From JAGOPY01 sp964619555 (lineage in GTDB: Bacteria; Bacteroidota; Bacteroidia; Bacteroidales; JAGOPY01), in contig CAZUDV010000004.1 in assembly GCA_964619555.1 (NCBI GenBank), positions 124,001 through 188,000 on the forward strand: a stretch of 64,000 bases of DNA. The letters run 5' to 3'. Both the position numbers and the translations under genes were made by a program. Positions 1 to 9,467 of the stretch are shown here, one piece after another. The notes beneath the pieces are model-generated. The model saw only the letters and a list, made by a program, of their open reading frames with translations. It was not told where the DNA came from and ran no database searches. Every line of letters starts with the position of its first letter. Within the stretch, counting starts at the first letter, position 1.

Positions 1-1579
1 TTTCGTCATAAAAGTCCTTAAAGTCGTTATCCCCCTGGATCAAGATTCGAAATCGTGCATACTCGAATTTTTTATGGATCATGCTACCACTGGATGGTAA
101 AACAACAAATTCTCTGGCAGTGGGGCCCAAGTAAACCGTCCAGCCATTGAGCGGATCGAAATCGTGTGTAATGTAAAGTTTCACCGGATTCCCGGCAAGA
201 ATTTCAATATCGAGATTAACCTGTGAGGTGACCTGTGAGGTGACCTGTGAGGTCCATGTGCGAACCTGGATGCAATACTCACCGTACTTGTATATCCATC
301 GGCAATGGTTCAGCCCCATTTCGAAGGCGGATGGAACCCCCAGCAGGAAAATTTTACCGTCAATCTCTGCTAAGATCCGCTGGCCGGATTCGAGTACCTG
401 GTTGAATTGACTGGTGCAAACGGATAAAAGGGTGTTGAAGTTGGTGTTGCCTTGAGTAAGGTGGGAGTTGAACACCCCGAACGCCCAACAGGTGGTCGAC
501 ATAATGCTTTCATCCGGAACCAGTCCGGCCCTTGCCTGCAGGATGTGCGCGTGAGGCCGGTCAACCAGCAGCTCCTTTGACCTGAGAACTACATGGTGGT
601 TGTTCTCACTGAAAAAAGATAGCAATTGACCATTATGAGTTTCCCCGTGCCGCCTGGTCGTGCCAAAAAACCGCGTTATCTCCTTATCATCCAGATCATC
701 CGCCGGCAGGAGAGGAGAAGTGTCGAATAAACTCAGGGCCGTAGATTTCAATTGCTCAGCGGGGAAATGGAATGCGGATAATTTTTCAAACTGAGAAAAT
801 AACTTTTTCAGCATTCCCATATCCTCCTCTGACGTCGCCTGGGGATGATCCGGCAGATATTTACAGGCAAACACCGAATGATGGATCTCACCCGGTCTGA
901 GACTGAACGGCTTTCCCTGTAGAGCCACCAGCGGCGATTCCCCCGCATATTCGCCGGGAAGGAGGGGGCTCATTAGACCCTCCGCGAACCCTGTCGCCCG
1001 GTACGTTTTGCCGTAAAACTGCATGCCATCGGTCAGGCCCGCCACAGCCCCGTTTTTGCAAGCTATCATCAGCCATGGATAGCCGGTCGATTCCTTCATG
1101 TTTTGACGGCAACCAATTACATGGCCATACTCCTGATCCTCCAGAATCCTTCTCTCAAGGTACTGGCTGACGTAGTATTCGTTCAGAAGCCCGGCGTTGA
1201 CGGGCTTCAACCCGACATCCTGGGAAAGGACCAGGTCCAGTTCCACCAGATCGGACAATGTGTTCCTGATCCCGACACTCCAAAACCATTCAAAACCGGT
1301 TTCCGACAGTCGGATCGAGCATTCAAATTCGAGACCAGACCAGGAGCCCCGGGCCAGGAAGACATTTTCAAAGATCCCGTATTGGCTGTTGCTTCCCGGA
1401 CCTGTCAGGTCAGTAGATTCAATCGGATTACCCCGCTTCCTGAGGAAAAGGTTTGTACCTGGTTTTGAATGTCCGGATGCTGGTCTGAGGCTGATTCGGA
1501 TCGGATCGGCCTCAATGCTTTTTATGGAACCATTTTCCAGGAACTCGATACAGAGGCCTTGTGAATTCTTGATTTTCAT
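1..1579 (-). CDS. GH94-family 1,2-beta-oligoglucan phosphorylase-like protein, 3' part beyond window
   Basis: The reading frame is open from an ATG at 1579 down to base 1, giving about 526 N-terminal residues; the rest lies outside the window. The start MKIKNSQGLCIEFLENGS, with NLFLRKR, a GLLNEYYVSQYLERRI stretch and GMQFYGKTYRATG, resembles the long N-terminal beta-sandwich region of SOGP-type GH94 phosphorylases, which cleave beta-1,2-glucan oligosaccharides with phosphate to glucose 1-phosphate. The catalytic (alpha/alpha)6 part is not visible. There is no signal peptide, so a cytoplasmic enzyme fits. It is the last visible gene of a minus-strand operon and starts 61 bp after the GH35-like gene. 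A 12-bp tandem repeat (219-254) is read in frame as three TSQV units. The family assignment comes from recognised N-terminal features plus the GH144 neighbour; another GH94 specificity is possible. Confidence 0.72.
   Translation of the reverse strand, partial: MKIKNSQGLCIEFLENGSIKSIEADPIRISLRPASGHSKPGTNLFLRKRGNPIESTDLTGPGSNSQYGIFENVFLARGSWSGLEFECSIRLSETGFEWFWSVGIRNTLSDLVELDLVLSQDVGLKPVNAGLLNEYYVSQYLERRILEDQEYGHVIGCRQNMKESTGYPWLMIACKNGAVAGLTDGMQFYGKTYRATGFAEGLMSPLLPGEYAGESPLVALQGKPFSLRPGEIHHSVFACKYLPDHPQATSEEDMGMLKKLFSQFEKLSAFHFPAEQLKSTALSLFDTSPLLPADDLDDKEITRFFGTTRRHGETHNGQLLSFFSENNHHVVLRSKELLVDRPHAHILQARAGLVPDESIMSTTCWAFGVFNSHLTQGNTNFNTLLSVCTSQFNQVLESGQRILAEIDGKIFLLGVPSAFEMGLNHCRWIYKYGEYCIQVRTWTSQVTSQVTSQVNLDIEILAGNPVKLYITHDFDPLNGWTVYLGPTAREFVVLPSSGSMIHKKFEYARFRILIQGDNDFKDFYDE
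219..254. repeat. 12-bp tandem repeat (ACCTGTGAGGTG x3) inside the GH94 gene
   Basis: Three consecutive 12-bp units, the last with one changed final base. On the coding (minus) strand each unit reads TSQV, so the array adds 12 residues without breaking the frame. The same unit and its inverse recur at 63949-63984 at the other end of the window, where it lies outside a gene. Confidence 0.85.
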
Positions 1580-1640
1580 TATTGTAAAATCTTTACTTTG
1601 GCGAAAAGGTGACCAATTGGCTGATCTCCTGTCAATGAGG

Positions 1641-4073
1641 TTAATATTTCAATTTCAGGGTCAGGATAACTTCCGCTTTGTGTTTATGAAGGTAATTGAA
1701 AATGATCCGGTCACCCACCCATGTCGCAGGGATAGTTCTCCCGTCCAATTCCCCGGAAACGATTCCTTCAATCCTCGATCCTTCCAAAAGAATCTCCCCT
1801 TCCAGGTCCCTGTCTCCGTAAAGAGTTAGCTCCAGTATTCCATTCATCCCGGTCACCTCCAGAAGGTCGGAAGTACAGTGCACAACCCGGATGCCTTCTG
1901 CAATCTCAAAGCAGATCGGGCTTAGGACAGCATACAGGGACGGCCAGTTCATTCCACTTTTTGCATATGGGATGGTAATGGTCTCTCCGTTATAAGGATG
2001 AGTATATGCCACCCTTCCGGTCTGCTCCTCATTATAATAATTTCCGATAAACAACAGTCCGGATCCATTACTGGAGAACCGCTCCCTGACAGTAATATTT
2101 TCATTCCCGGAGGAAGCCTGCCGCAACCTTGCCCCTGATGTTGCCAGAAGGGCTTCATATGCCGCCTTATGTCCTTCGGTATCGAATCCCATCCAGGTTC
2201 CCAGATGGATAAGGGTGCCCTTGCCGTAATTTTTCCTGAAGCCACAAGCTTTTCCTGTGACCGTCCAGGCAATGATCTCTGCTTCCTGGAGCGTTTCTTC
2301 GGTATAAACCACCTGCGGATTGGCACATTTAATATCTTTTTGATTTAAGAGGTCGATCAACGGTGAATCGATGACTTCGTATCCGGAAGGTTGAACGGAG
2401 ATGGCATTGCGGAGGATATGACAAGGTTCCTGGTTCATCTCCCGGTCAGGCAGGCTTGGGAAAAGGACCAGATTGCCTCCGTTCCGGGTGTAATCTACCA
2501 GGGTTTGCTGATCTTCTGCATTCATTTCGTCCGTGCTGAAAGCCCACACCTGCCTGTACTGGCCAAGTGTTTCCACCGGCTCCTGGCTAAGGTCGGCCAT
2601 ATCATAGTCGATATTAAGCACCTGGAGGACTTTCAGCAGGCCGTCGAAGTAGGCGGACCTACGGATGGAAGTGGCATTGAACTGTATTCCGCTGGCGCCG
2701 GTTTCAGGTCGTGCCAGTTCCGTCGTATAATATGGCGGATAGAACAGGACGCAGATTTCTGCTTTCCGCCTGGATTCGAGGATAAGTTGTTCATGATTCC
2801 GGACCAGCCGGCTCATTCTTTTAACCAGTGGAAAGGCGCTGGTCCGTTCCGCTTCCGGTGTGAGCGGGGTGAACCAGTAAAAAGTATCTCCCGAATAACC
2901 CATTTGTCTTTGATTTCTTCCCTGGGAGAACATATAGAAATTCCATCCGGTCAACCCGTGAGCGATGCTGGCCTTGTAAAACAATTCCATCTCCCGCGGA
3001 TTGGTCACCACATGGTATTCCCGCGATCCGCACTGGAATTCCGCCGCAAACAATGGTTTGTCCCCCTGCATGGCGGCGGTGATGTCGTTTATGATCCGGT
3101 CATCGTGCATGTTCCTGTGCGAGAGGTATTCCGGGATATGGTCCACACCGAAGAGTATTTCGCTCTTGTCTCTGAACAGATCCTCGTACATGGTGATATT
3201 CAGCGGGAATTCATAACCGCTGCCGTAGATCCAGCCGGGCAGGTTATGATAAAATGGAACCTTGACCCCTCTTTCCCTGGCCATGCCCGTAAGCATTCTC
3301 AGGTAATCACCATAATAAGTCCTCCAGAAACAATGCCAGTAGTAATCACGCCCCCGGTCCTGCTTCGACCGGTAAGGCATCCAGCCATCCGGTGGTAATT
3401 CAATGTATTCAAAATCAATATAATCCGTTCCCCATATCCGGTTCAGATGTGCAATGTCATTGAACTTGTCATTGAGAAATGAAATAAATCTCCGTTTCAC
3501 CTCTTCCCCATAGTCGCCCTGGTGCGCCAGCCATGAGAATACGCCAATCTCGTTGCAAATCTGCATCATGATAACAGGTCCACCCTGTGAGATCTCCCAA
3601 TCGCATATGATTGGCATGATCTGGTCGTACCAGAGGTATACTTTTTCGAGATAAACCGGGTGAAACAGGCTGACGCCATCGCTCCGGACCAATTCCCCTT
3701 TGCTGTTATGCATTTTCACTTCATTGCCGTGCTTTTCAAGGAACCAGGCGGGGAGCCCGGCACCACGGGTTTCGGCCAGAATGAAAGGTCCCGGCTTGAC
3801 GATGCAGTGCAATCCATGTGCCTGACAACGGTGCATCCAGCCGATCAGGTCTCTTTCGGGATTACTGCTGCCATCGAAATCAAAAAGACCTTCCTCGAAT
3901 TCGTGCCAGGCCCAGGGGATGTAAGTGCTTACCGTCGTCAACCCGGCTTCCACAGCGGCGTCCAGGTGACTGTCCCACAATTCGCGCTTAATTCTGAAAT
4001 AATGGATCTCCCCGGAATTGAGGAAGACTTTTTTATTATGGAGAAGAAAGTTTTTCCCTTTAATATTGAACAT
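1641..4073 (-). CDS. GH35-like glycoside hydrolase or beta-1,2-glucosyltransferase
   Basis: An 810-residue protein with a GH35-type TIM barrel at the N-terminus: a GEIHYFR start, IPWAWHEFEEG, and IVKPGPFILAE. The likely acid/base is Glu175 in QICNEIG, where classical GH35 has an E-N-E motif, and the likely nucleophile is Glu345 in AAEFQCG. Beta-rich domains follow from about residue 400. There is no signal peptide, so a cytoplasmic site of action is expected. Ordinary GH35 enzymes are beta-galactosidases, but a divergent branch known from Ignavibacterium transfers glucose between beta-1,2-linked oligosaccharides. The position between an oligoglucan phosphorylase and a sugar symporter, with a GH144 glucanase upstream, favours that branch. 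The substrate is inferred from context, the fold from sequence. Confidence 0.75.
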   Translation of the reverse strand: MFNIKGKNFLLHNKKVFLNSGEIHYFRIKRELWDSHLDAAVEAGLTTVSTYIPWAWHEFEEGLFDFDGSSNPERDLIGWMHRCQAHGLHCIVKPGPFILAETRGAGLPAWFLEKHGNEVKMHNSKGELVRSDGVSLFHPVYLEKVYLWYDQIMPIICDWEISQGGPVIMMQICNEIGVFSWLAHQGDYGEEVKRRFISFLNDKFNDIAHLNRIWGTDYIDFEYIELPPDGWMPYRSKQDRGRDYYWHCFWRTYYGDYLRMLTGMARERGVKVPFYHNLPGWIYGSGYEFPLNITMYEDLFRDKSEILFGVDHIPEYLSHRNMHDDRIINDITAAMQGDKPLFAAEFQCGSREYHVVTNPREMELFYKASIAHGLTGWNFYMFSQGRNQRQMGYSGDTFYWFTPLTPEAERTSAFPLVKRMSRLVRNHEQLILESRRKAEICVLFYPPYYTTELARPETGASGIQFNATSIRRSAYFDGLLKVLQVLNIDYDMADLSQEPVETLGQYRQVWAFSTDEMNAEDQQTLVDYTRNGGNLVLFPSLPDREMNQEPCHILRNAISVQPSGYEVIDSPLIDLLNQKDIKCANPQVVYTEETLQEAEIIAWTVTGKACGFRKNYGKGTLIHLGTWMGFDTEGHKAAYEALLATSGARLRQASSGNENITVRERFSSNGSGLLFIGNYYNEEQTGRVAYTHPYNGETITIPYAKSGMNWPSLYAVLSPICFEIAEGIRVVHCTSDLLEVTGMNGILELTLYGDRDLEGEILLEGSRIEGIVSGELDGRTIPATWVGDRIIFNYLHKHKAEVILTLKLKY

Positions 4074-4117
4074 GATCTTTAAAGCATTTTTACCAATAAA
4101 ATTAATCCGTCTCTGAA

Positions 4118-6166
4118 CTAATTCGATCTGCTTTTCAGCAATTCCTTGATTTCATGCGATCGTTTTTCAGTCAGTGAATACCGGAGGATGAAGATGACGG
4201 AGAAGAGACTGAGCAATACCGGGAGGCCGATCTCCACGATCCGCATCATGAGCAGCGTATACGGTGTCTGGATGGTCAGGGGAACAATATCGGCTTCGAT
4301 TCCGGTCAGCTCTTTTTCCAGGGTTTCGGGTGAAAGGTTTGCGCTGAGCTTCATCAGACGGTCATTAACTCCTTCGATATTCTTCATGATCTCTTCGTAA
4401 TGCTCCTGGCTGTTCTTCGTCTCAGAGGCTTTAATTTGAAGGTGTGACAGCAGTTCGAAAGAATGTATCCGGGATTTTTCGAGCCGTGTCTGCAATGTCA
4501 GCGGGATGGCTTCTGAAATAACTGATTTCACAAGCGAATCCGAAGAATGAGCATCCAGTCCGGGGAGTTTCAGCAGAACGCTGTCGATACGTCGCAGGGT
4601 TGACCTGGAAGAGGTCAGCACTTCCGCCAGCCTTTCCTTCCTCCTGGAATGATAATCGGCCATTGCAGCATTTTCATCGTCGAATTCCCTGGCTGACTCC
4701 TTTTCCAGGTAAGTGACATAATCGCCGGTTTCTTCCCGGGCCTCGGCGATTTGTTTGCGGGCAATATCTATCAAAGCCGTACTGGTAAGCAATGTGCCTT
4801 CATCGCCTTTCCAATCTTCCGCTTCCGCCCGCAATTCCCGGATACTCCCCTGGATGCTGTCCACCCGGGTCACCTGGGTCTCGTCAAACATGGTGAAAAC
4901 GATCAAAGCTCCGGCGACAAAGCTGGCAAAGGCGGAGCCCATCTTGATGAACCACCAGAATACAGAGTAATAGCTTCCTTCAGAACGGTATCCGGTATGA
5001 AGTTCATCCTCATCACAGATATCCCCGACCATGGAAGAGCCAAGCGTGAAAAAGAACAGCATACCTGCGGACAGCAGGACAGTAGGAATGATGATGAGGT
5101 AAGGGTAATCGGGATTATAACAGACAATCTTGGAGAGCTGGGCCAGGCACATCAGGGCGATCGCTATGATGAGGGTATTCCGCTTCCCCAGTTTCGGGCT
5201 GATGATATTCAACGGGAAAACGGCCAGAACGCCGGTAATGGCCCAAACGGTACCGTTGATCCCGAGGAGGTGCGATCCGGCAACCTTATCTCCGCCAAAA
5301 ACATAAAAGATTGGGATGTAGGAGCCGAGAAGCTGGACGAAATTAAAGCCCATTGCCAGGGTGAAGATCGTCAGTGTCAGGAACACGAAATTCCGGTTCC
5401 GGACCACCATCTTCATGTCTTTCCAGAAGGGGGTCTTTTCGTGTTTGGCCGCTTTGACGAATCCGGGTTCACGCAGTTTCAGAAACATCCAGAATGAGAG
5501 GGGAATGATCAGCGCGGCAATCATCAGCGAAACATACCGCATGCCGTCCGCTTCATTGCCGCCCGTCCCTTTGAAGATCTGCATATTGGCAAGTGCAAAG
5601 AGCCAGGGGGTGCTCATGGCAAAGAGGTTCCCGACAAAGCTCTTCGCGCTGAACAGGCGGGTACGGTCGTGGTAATCGGTGGTCAGCTCCATTCCCAGGG
5701 CCCCATGAGGGATTTCGAAGATATTCACAGCAGTATAGAACAACAGCAGGGAGACCAGGATATAGGCCAGTTGAAATGCCTGGAAGCCCGATTCGGTTGG
5801 AAACCAGGTACTGACCATTTCACCTTTTGGGATCCACCACAATACCACGAAGAAGACGGCTACCAATATCCCTCCGATCAGAAGAAATGGACGGCGGCGG
5901 CCGAACCGGCTTCGGGTATTATCGGAGAGATGGCCGATGATGGGATCGGACAAGGCTTCCCATAACCGGGGGATGATCATGATGACTCCGAGCCAGAAGG
6001 CGCTGAGCCCCAGGCTGATGTTACCCATAAGACCAATCAGGATACCGGCGATATTGTATAAAGCAATGGGGATGATCCCTCCGGATCCATAAGCCGCCAT
6101 CTGGGAGAAACTGATCCGGTCGACCGGTTTTTTACTTTGAACCTGATTTGCTGCCTGGTCTGTCAT
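4118..6166 (-). CDS. GPH-family MFS sugar:cation symporter with long helical insert
   Basis: An inner-membrane transporter of the glycoside-pentoside-hexuronide type. The N-terminal half has the family signature around DPIIGHLSDNTRSRFGRRRP and about eleven hydrophobic segments. Between the last two segments, roughly residues 430-630, lies about 200 residues of charged, helix-forming sequence with heptad-like leucines; usual GPH symporters are about 450-500 residues and lack it. The last membrane segment follows, near IVEIGLPVLLSLFSVIF. I chose the ATG at 6166 because the extra 19 residues from an ATG at 6223 are cysteine-rich and unlike the family. It sits between the secreted and the cytoplasmic enzymes of the locus, so it probably imports sophoro-oligosaccharides. 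Confidence 0.85.
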   Translation of the reverse strand: MTDQAANQVQSKKPVDRISFSQMAAYGSGGIIPIALYNIAGILIGLMGNISLGLSAFWLGVIMIIPRLWEALSDPIIGHLSDNTRSRFGRRRPFLLIGGILVAVFFVVLWWIPKGEMVSTWFPTESGFQAFQLAYILVSLLLFYTAVNIFEIPHGALGMELTTDYHDRTRLFSAKSFVGNLFAMSTPWLFALANMQIFKGTGGNEADGMRYVSLMIAALIIPLSFWMFLKLREPGFVKAAKHEKTPFWKDMKMVVRNRNFVFLTLTIFTLAMGFNFVQLLGSYIPIFYVFGGDKVAGSHLLGINGTVWAITGVLAVFPLNIISPKLGKRNTLIIAIALMCLAQLSKIVCYNPDYPYLIIIPTVLLSAGMLFFFTLGSSMVGDICDEDELHTGYRSEGSYYSVFWWFIKMGSAFASFVAGALIVFTMFDETQVTRVDSIQGSIRELRAEAEDWKGDEGTLLTSTALIDIARKQIAEAREETGDYVTYLEKESAREFDDENAAMADYHSRRKERLAEVLTSSRSTLRRIDSVLLKLPGLDAHSSDSLVKSVISEAIPLTLQTRLEKSRIHSFELLSHLQIKASETKNSQEHYEEIMKNIEGVNDRLMKLSANLSPETLEKELTGIEADIVPLTIQTPYTLLMMRIVEIGLPVLLSLFSVIFILRYSLTEKRSHEIKELLKSRSN

Positions 6167-6267
6167 ATCATTAATTTTTTGGTTTAAGTTCCCGCAATTT
6201 TCGCAGGCTACGCTGAAAAACAAGCCTGCCTTAATATCAACCGATTAAAATGCATCCAGTATCTTCC

Positions 6268-9200
6268 TCAGTAAAAGATCAATACTTCAACCGGCGACTG
6301 TTCTATATTAATCTCCCTTTCATTATAGTCGTTTATTTCCAATCCGTCAACAAGGACTTTCGACGGCAATTGAGAGCCGTTGAAGTTCTTGATCCTGATC
6401 CCGTTGGAGGGCAGATCAAGCTCTCCCCTGATCGAAAACCGGTAATGATCACCTTCCTTTTCAACCGTATAAGAGATCTCGCCGTAATAGGTCGGGAGAT
6501 TTTCCACCGACATACCTCCCGGTGCATCGATCCAATCCTGGTAAAGCGCGGCAGCCAGTACCAGCGACTGATCGTATTCATTCTCATACACGAACATCGA
6601 CCGTACGGCATTCAGAAAATCGCTGCCGCACCAGGTATGTGGCATGTCGCCGATAAAACCGGGCTTCCAGTATTCCTTCCAGACCACTTCGGCCCAGTGG
6701 TGGAATCCCCCCGGACGCTGATCATCCAGGAAAAATTCAATGAGCTCATGCGCCCTTTCCGGCTGGTCCAGGATGATGAATGAACCGATCAGACGGTTTT
6801 CGTAGGGAGTATAATTCACCCAGTCGAGTTTACTGTCACGGCGGTTCCTGAAAAATTCGTAATATTTATCGAACGTTCGGTAAACCTGTGGTTTAGGAAG
6901 ATTTTTCAGCTCGTTGCAGGGGGTCAGCGCGATGGTCGTGGAAGTGGCATCGAAATCGCCCAGTTCCACGCAGCCGGGGATATAGTCGATTTTCTTGTAT
7001 TTGATGGCAAGATCCAGCGAGTTATACAGGTTTTCACGGAATGTATCCCTGATCAGGCAAATTCTGTCATAATTCGCCTGTTCCCCGAGGATTTGCTGGA
7101 TGTCGGCAGCATCCTTCAATCCTTTCATAATGAAGAAATTATCCCAGTAGGAATGCATCGGTTTGGCGGAATATCCCTCATGGCTGATGGATTCCGGAAC
7201 GAGGCCGAAGTAGGCCCTGACGCTATCGTTGCCATATTTGTAATGATCTGTGGACCTCTCTGCTATCAGCGATTCGATGTAATTTACCGCCTTTATCACA
7301 TTCTGGTTCTTCGATTTCAGGAATGCCGTATCTCGCGTAAAATTGAAATATTCCCGGATCAGGTAGATCATTTCCCCATGGCTGTCGTGCTCCGGCACCG
7401 GATCAGGACCGCGGAAATCCACCACGCATGGCACCTTGCCGTTTTCGTACTGATGGGCGGCATACCAGTCGATAAAATCCTTCACTTCATCCACGATGCC
7501 GTTCTTCAACAGGGCGGAAGAAGTCAAAGCCCCGTCCCGGATCCAGCTTCGTTCATAGGAGCGGGAACCGGGCTGGATGCCCACCCTGTCGCGGTTGATC
7601 AGGATATAGGCCAGGTTCGCTTTATAGGCATAGATGATCCGGTTGGCCGATGGAGGGAGGTTGAATTTCACATGATCTGTCTTCTCTTTCCAGAATTCGG
7701 CCGCATTGGCAAAACCAGTATAGACCTCCCCGCTGAACAGCCTGTCGGTACCTTCCCTGCCATAAAACGGAACACTGACAAGAATTTGATCCTGACTACC
7801 GGGCCCCAGGTGCAGGTCATACTTCACTATTCCACCCGCAAGGCCATGCCTGTCGCTGGCCGTTTTCGCCGACGGCATCATTCCTTTCTGCAGGAATTCC
7901 ATCGGATTCCCTTCGTCGAAGCTCATGGCGCCGAAACCGTCCCACGGCACAGTGCTGACCACGACTTTTTCATCCACGCAGATAATCTGTCCGGGCCTCT
8001 CCGCATCTTCTTTTATGGAATTGATCCTGCCAACGCCACCTGTGAGGTTCAGCCACTGATAATAAGGATTTACCTGGAATGGCCTGATGAGCAGGTAAAA
8101 CCCGAAGTCCAGCGAATGGCCGGAGGTGTTTTCAAAAGCATAACGGATATCCAGCATTGAGCTGGCGTTGGCTTCCCCGCTGGATTCGATGGATACGGCA
8201 AATTTTATTTCGTCCAGGTTCAAGGTCACGGTGGGGATGAAAGCAAACTCCCCGGTGTTCTCATCGAAGCCAAGCGATTGCCCGGGGGATGCATTGGCCC
8301 AGTTGTAAACGGAATCACCGATCCGGATCACCGGTTCGATCGAAAAGAGGCCTTTATCAACTTCCACCATGCCATCTTCATTGATCATCGCCTCCTTTAC
8401 GTCATTATTCACCCCCGAAACAGTCCAGAAGGAAGCCTGCTCCAGAAAATATCGCGGATAGTTACCATGAGGAGAATTCTTTGCGGCATATATGAGGAAA
8501 TCATTCGGTGTCATGGAATTCCTGATATCGAGGAATTTCAGTTCCGATATTCCAAAGCCTTCTTCCGAACTGCATTCGTTGAGGTTTAGCCTGAGATATT
8601 TTGCTTCTGTTTCGGGCAGCCGGATGAAGCTGGTTTCACCCTGGTTTCGGGCAACGGAATAAACTTTTTCCCAGCTTTTCCCATCTTCTGATATGACCAC
8701 ATCAAAACTCAATGCATGGTGATCCTTGTTCCAGGCGATCTGAACTCCGCCAAATTCTCTCCGTGTCCTGAAATCCACCAGGATTTGCTGTGTCCTGGAT
8801 CCCTTACTTTTCCATGAGGTCTCCGGGTCATGGTCCGTCATATTTTCAGCCTGATGTTCTTTAGTTGATGATGACGCGGAGATGACGGGGTCAGGATACA
8901 TGTCTGCTTCGGGGGGTAAAGCCTCGAATTTCAAATCGTCAAGCCAGATGGTACCTTTCCCTCCGACATAAGAAGCGATCGTGATCTCGATCCGGTCGAA
9001 ACGCTTAAGGCTTTGGTCCGGTGTGGGGCCCCAGGCGAAACCGATATGCCGTTTCTTGATGCGGATCTTTTTCCAATCTTCCGGGAAATCATAATTCCGG
9101 TTATTCACCCACCAGACGTTGTTGCCGGTGCTGTCGATGAACTTGATCTCGAAGTTGTTTCCCGGAGAATCGGCCTTCAGGTAAAAAGAAAATTCGAAAT

Positions 9201-9453
9201 TCTCCGGCAGATCGATGGGAAACCACTTCTGTATCCCGCCATAACCGGTGCCTTTAGTAAATTCATAGTCAAACCGGATCGCGTTGCCGGTGATGCCTTC
9301 TTCCATCGACATGTTCACGCTGACCCCGTCGGAGACATTGAAAGACCAGCCTTCTTTGGATTCGAAGCCGTCGAGTTCCCGGACCTGTGCGGAAGTGGAG
9401 AAATATGCCAGGACCAGCGGGAATGTCAATGAAAATAATATTCTATGCATCAC
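6268..9453 (-). CDS. secreted (alpha/alpha)6 glycosidase-like protein with discoidin domain
   Basis: A 1061-residue exported protein starting with a signal peptide (MMHRILFSLTFPLVLAYFST, cleavage likely after SAQ). Residues about 25-175 form a beta-sandwich carbohydrate-binding-like domain ending in GTIWLDDLKF. About 190-310 is an F5/8 type C (discoidin) domain. A further beta-sandwich follows. From about 600 an (alpha/alpha)6 toroid begins, with RSYERSWIRDG, a W-x-R-D signature shared by several six-hairpin glycosidases, and later HSYWDNFF and DFDATSTT. It lies 14 bp after the GH144 gene in one transcription unit. The family number is unknown to me. By context it probably acts outside the cytoplasm on beta-1,2-glucan or its fragments. 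No T9SS sorting domain is seen at the C-terminus. Confidence 0.7.
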   Translation of the reverse strand: MMHRILFSLTFPLVLAYFSTSAQVRELDGFESKEGWSFNVSDGVSVNMSMEEGITGNAIRFDYEFTKGTGYGGIQKWFPIDLPENFEFSFYLKADSPGNNFEIKFIDSTGNNVWWVNNRNYDFPEDWKKIRIKKRHIGFAWGPTPDQSLKRFDRIEITIASYVGGKGTIWLDDLKFEALPPEADMYPDPVISASSSTKEHQAENMTDHDPETSWKSKGSRTQQILVDFRTRREFGGVQIAWNKDHHALSFDVVISEDGKSWEKVYSVARNQGETSFIRLPETEAKYLRLNLNECSSEEGFGISELKFLDIRNSMTPNDFLIYAAKNSPHGNYPRYFLEQASFWTVSGVNNDVKEAMINEDGMVEVDKGLFSIEPVIRIGDSVYNWANASPGQSLGFDENTGEFAFIPTVTLNLDEIKFAVSIESSGEANASSMLDIRYAFENTSGHSLDFGFYLLIRPFQVNPYYQWLNLTGGVGRINSIKEDAERPGQIICVDEKVVVSTVPWDGFGAMSFDEGNPMEFLQKGMMPSAKTASDRHGLAGGIVKYDLHLGPGSQDQILVSVPFYGREGTDRLFSGEVYTGFANAAEFWKEKTDHVKFNLPPSANRIIYAYKANLAYILINRDRVGIQPGSRSYERSWIRDGALTSSALLKNGIVDEVKDFIDWYAAHQYENGKVPCVVDFRGPDPVPEHDSHGEMIYLIREYFNFTRDTAFLKSKNQNVIKAVNYIESLIAERSTDHYKYGNDSVRAYFGLVPESISHEGYSAKPMHSYWDNFFIMKGLKDAADIQQILGEQANYDRICLIRDTFRENLYNSLDLAIKYKKIDYIPGCVELGDFDATSTTIALTPCNELKNLPKPQVYRTFDKYYEFFRNRRDSKLDWVNYTPYENRLIGSFIILDQPERAHELIEFFLDDQRPGGFHHWAEVVWKEYWKPGFIGDMPHTWCGSDFLNAVRSMFVYENEYDQSLVLAAALYQDWIDAPGGMSVENLPTYYGEISYTVEKEGDHYRFSIRGELDLPSNGIRIKNFNGSQLPSKVLVDGLEINDYNEREINIEQSPVEVLIFY

Positions 9454-9467
9454 TTTGATTGTGGTTG

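Noticed and set aside
219..254. CRISPR-like array
   Set aside because: The units are 12 bp and directly adjacent with no spacers. No cas gene is present in the window, and no other array shows regular spacing.
2391..3398. A 335-codon plus-strand frame opposite the GH35-like gene
   Set aside because: It is fully antisense to a gene with clear family motifs and shows no domain pattern of its own. The same holds for long antisense frames at 7093-8160, 9459-10322, 4751-5497 and 54065-55177.
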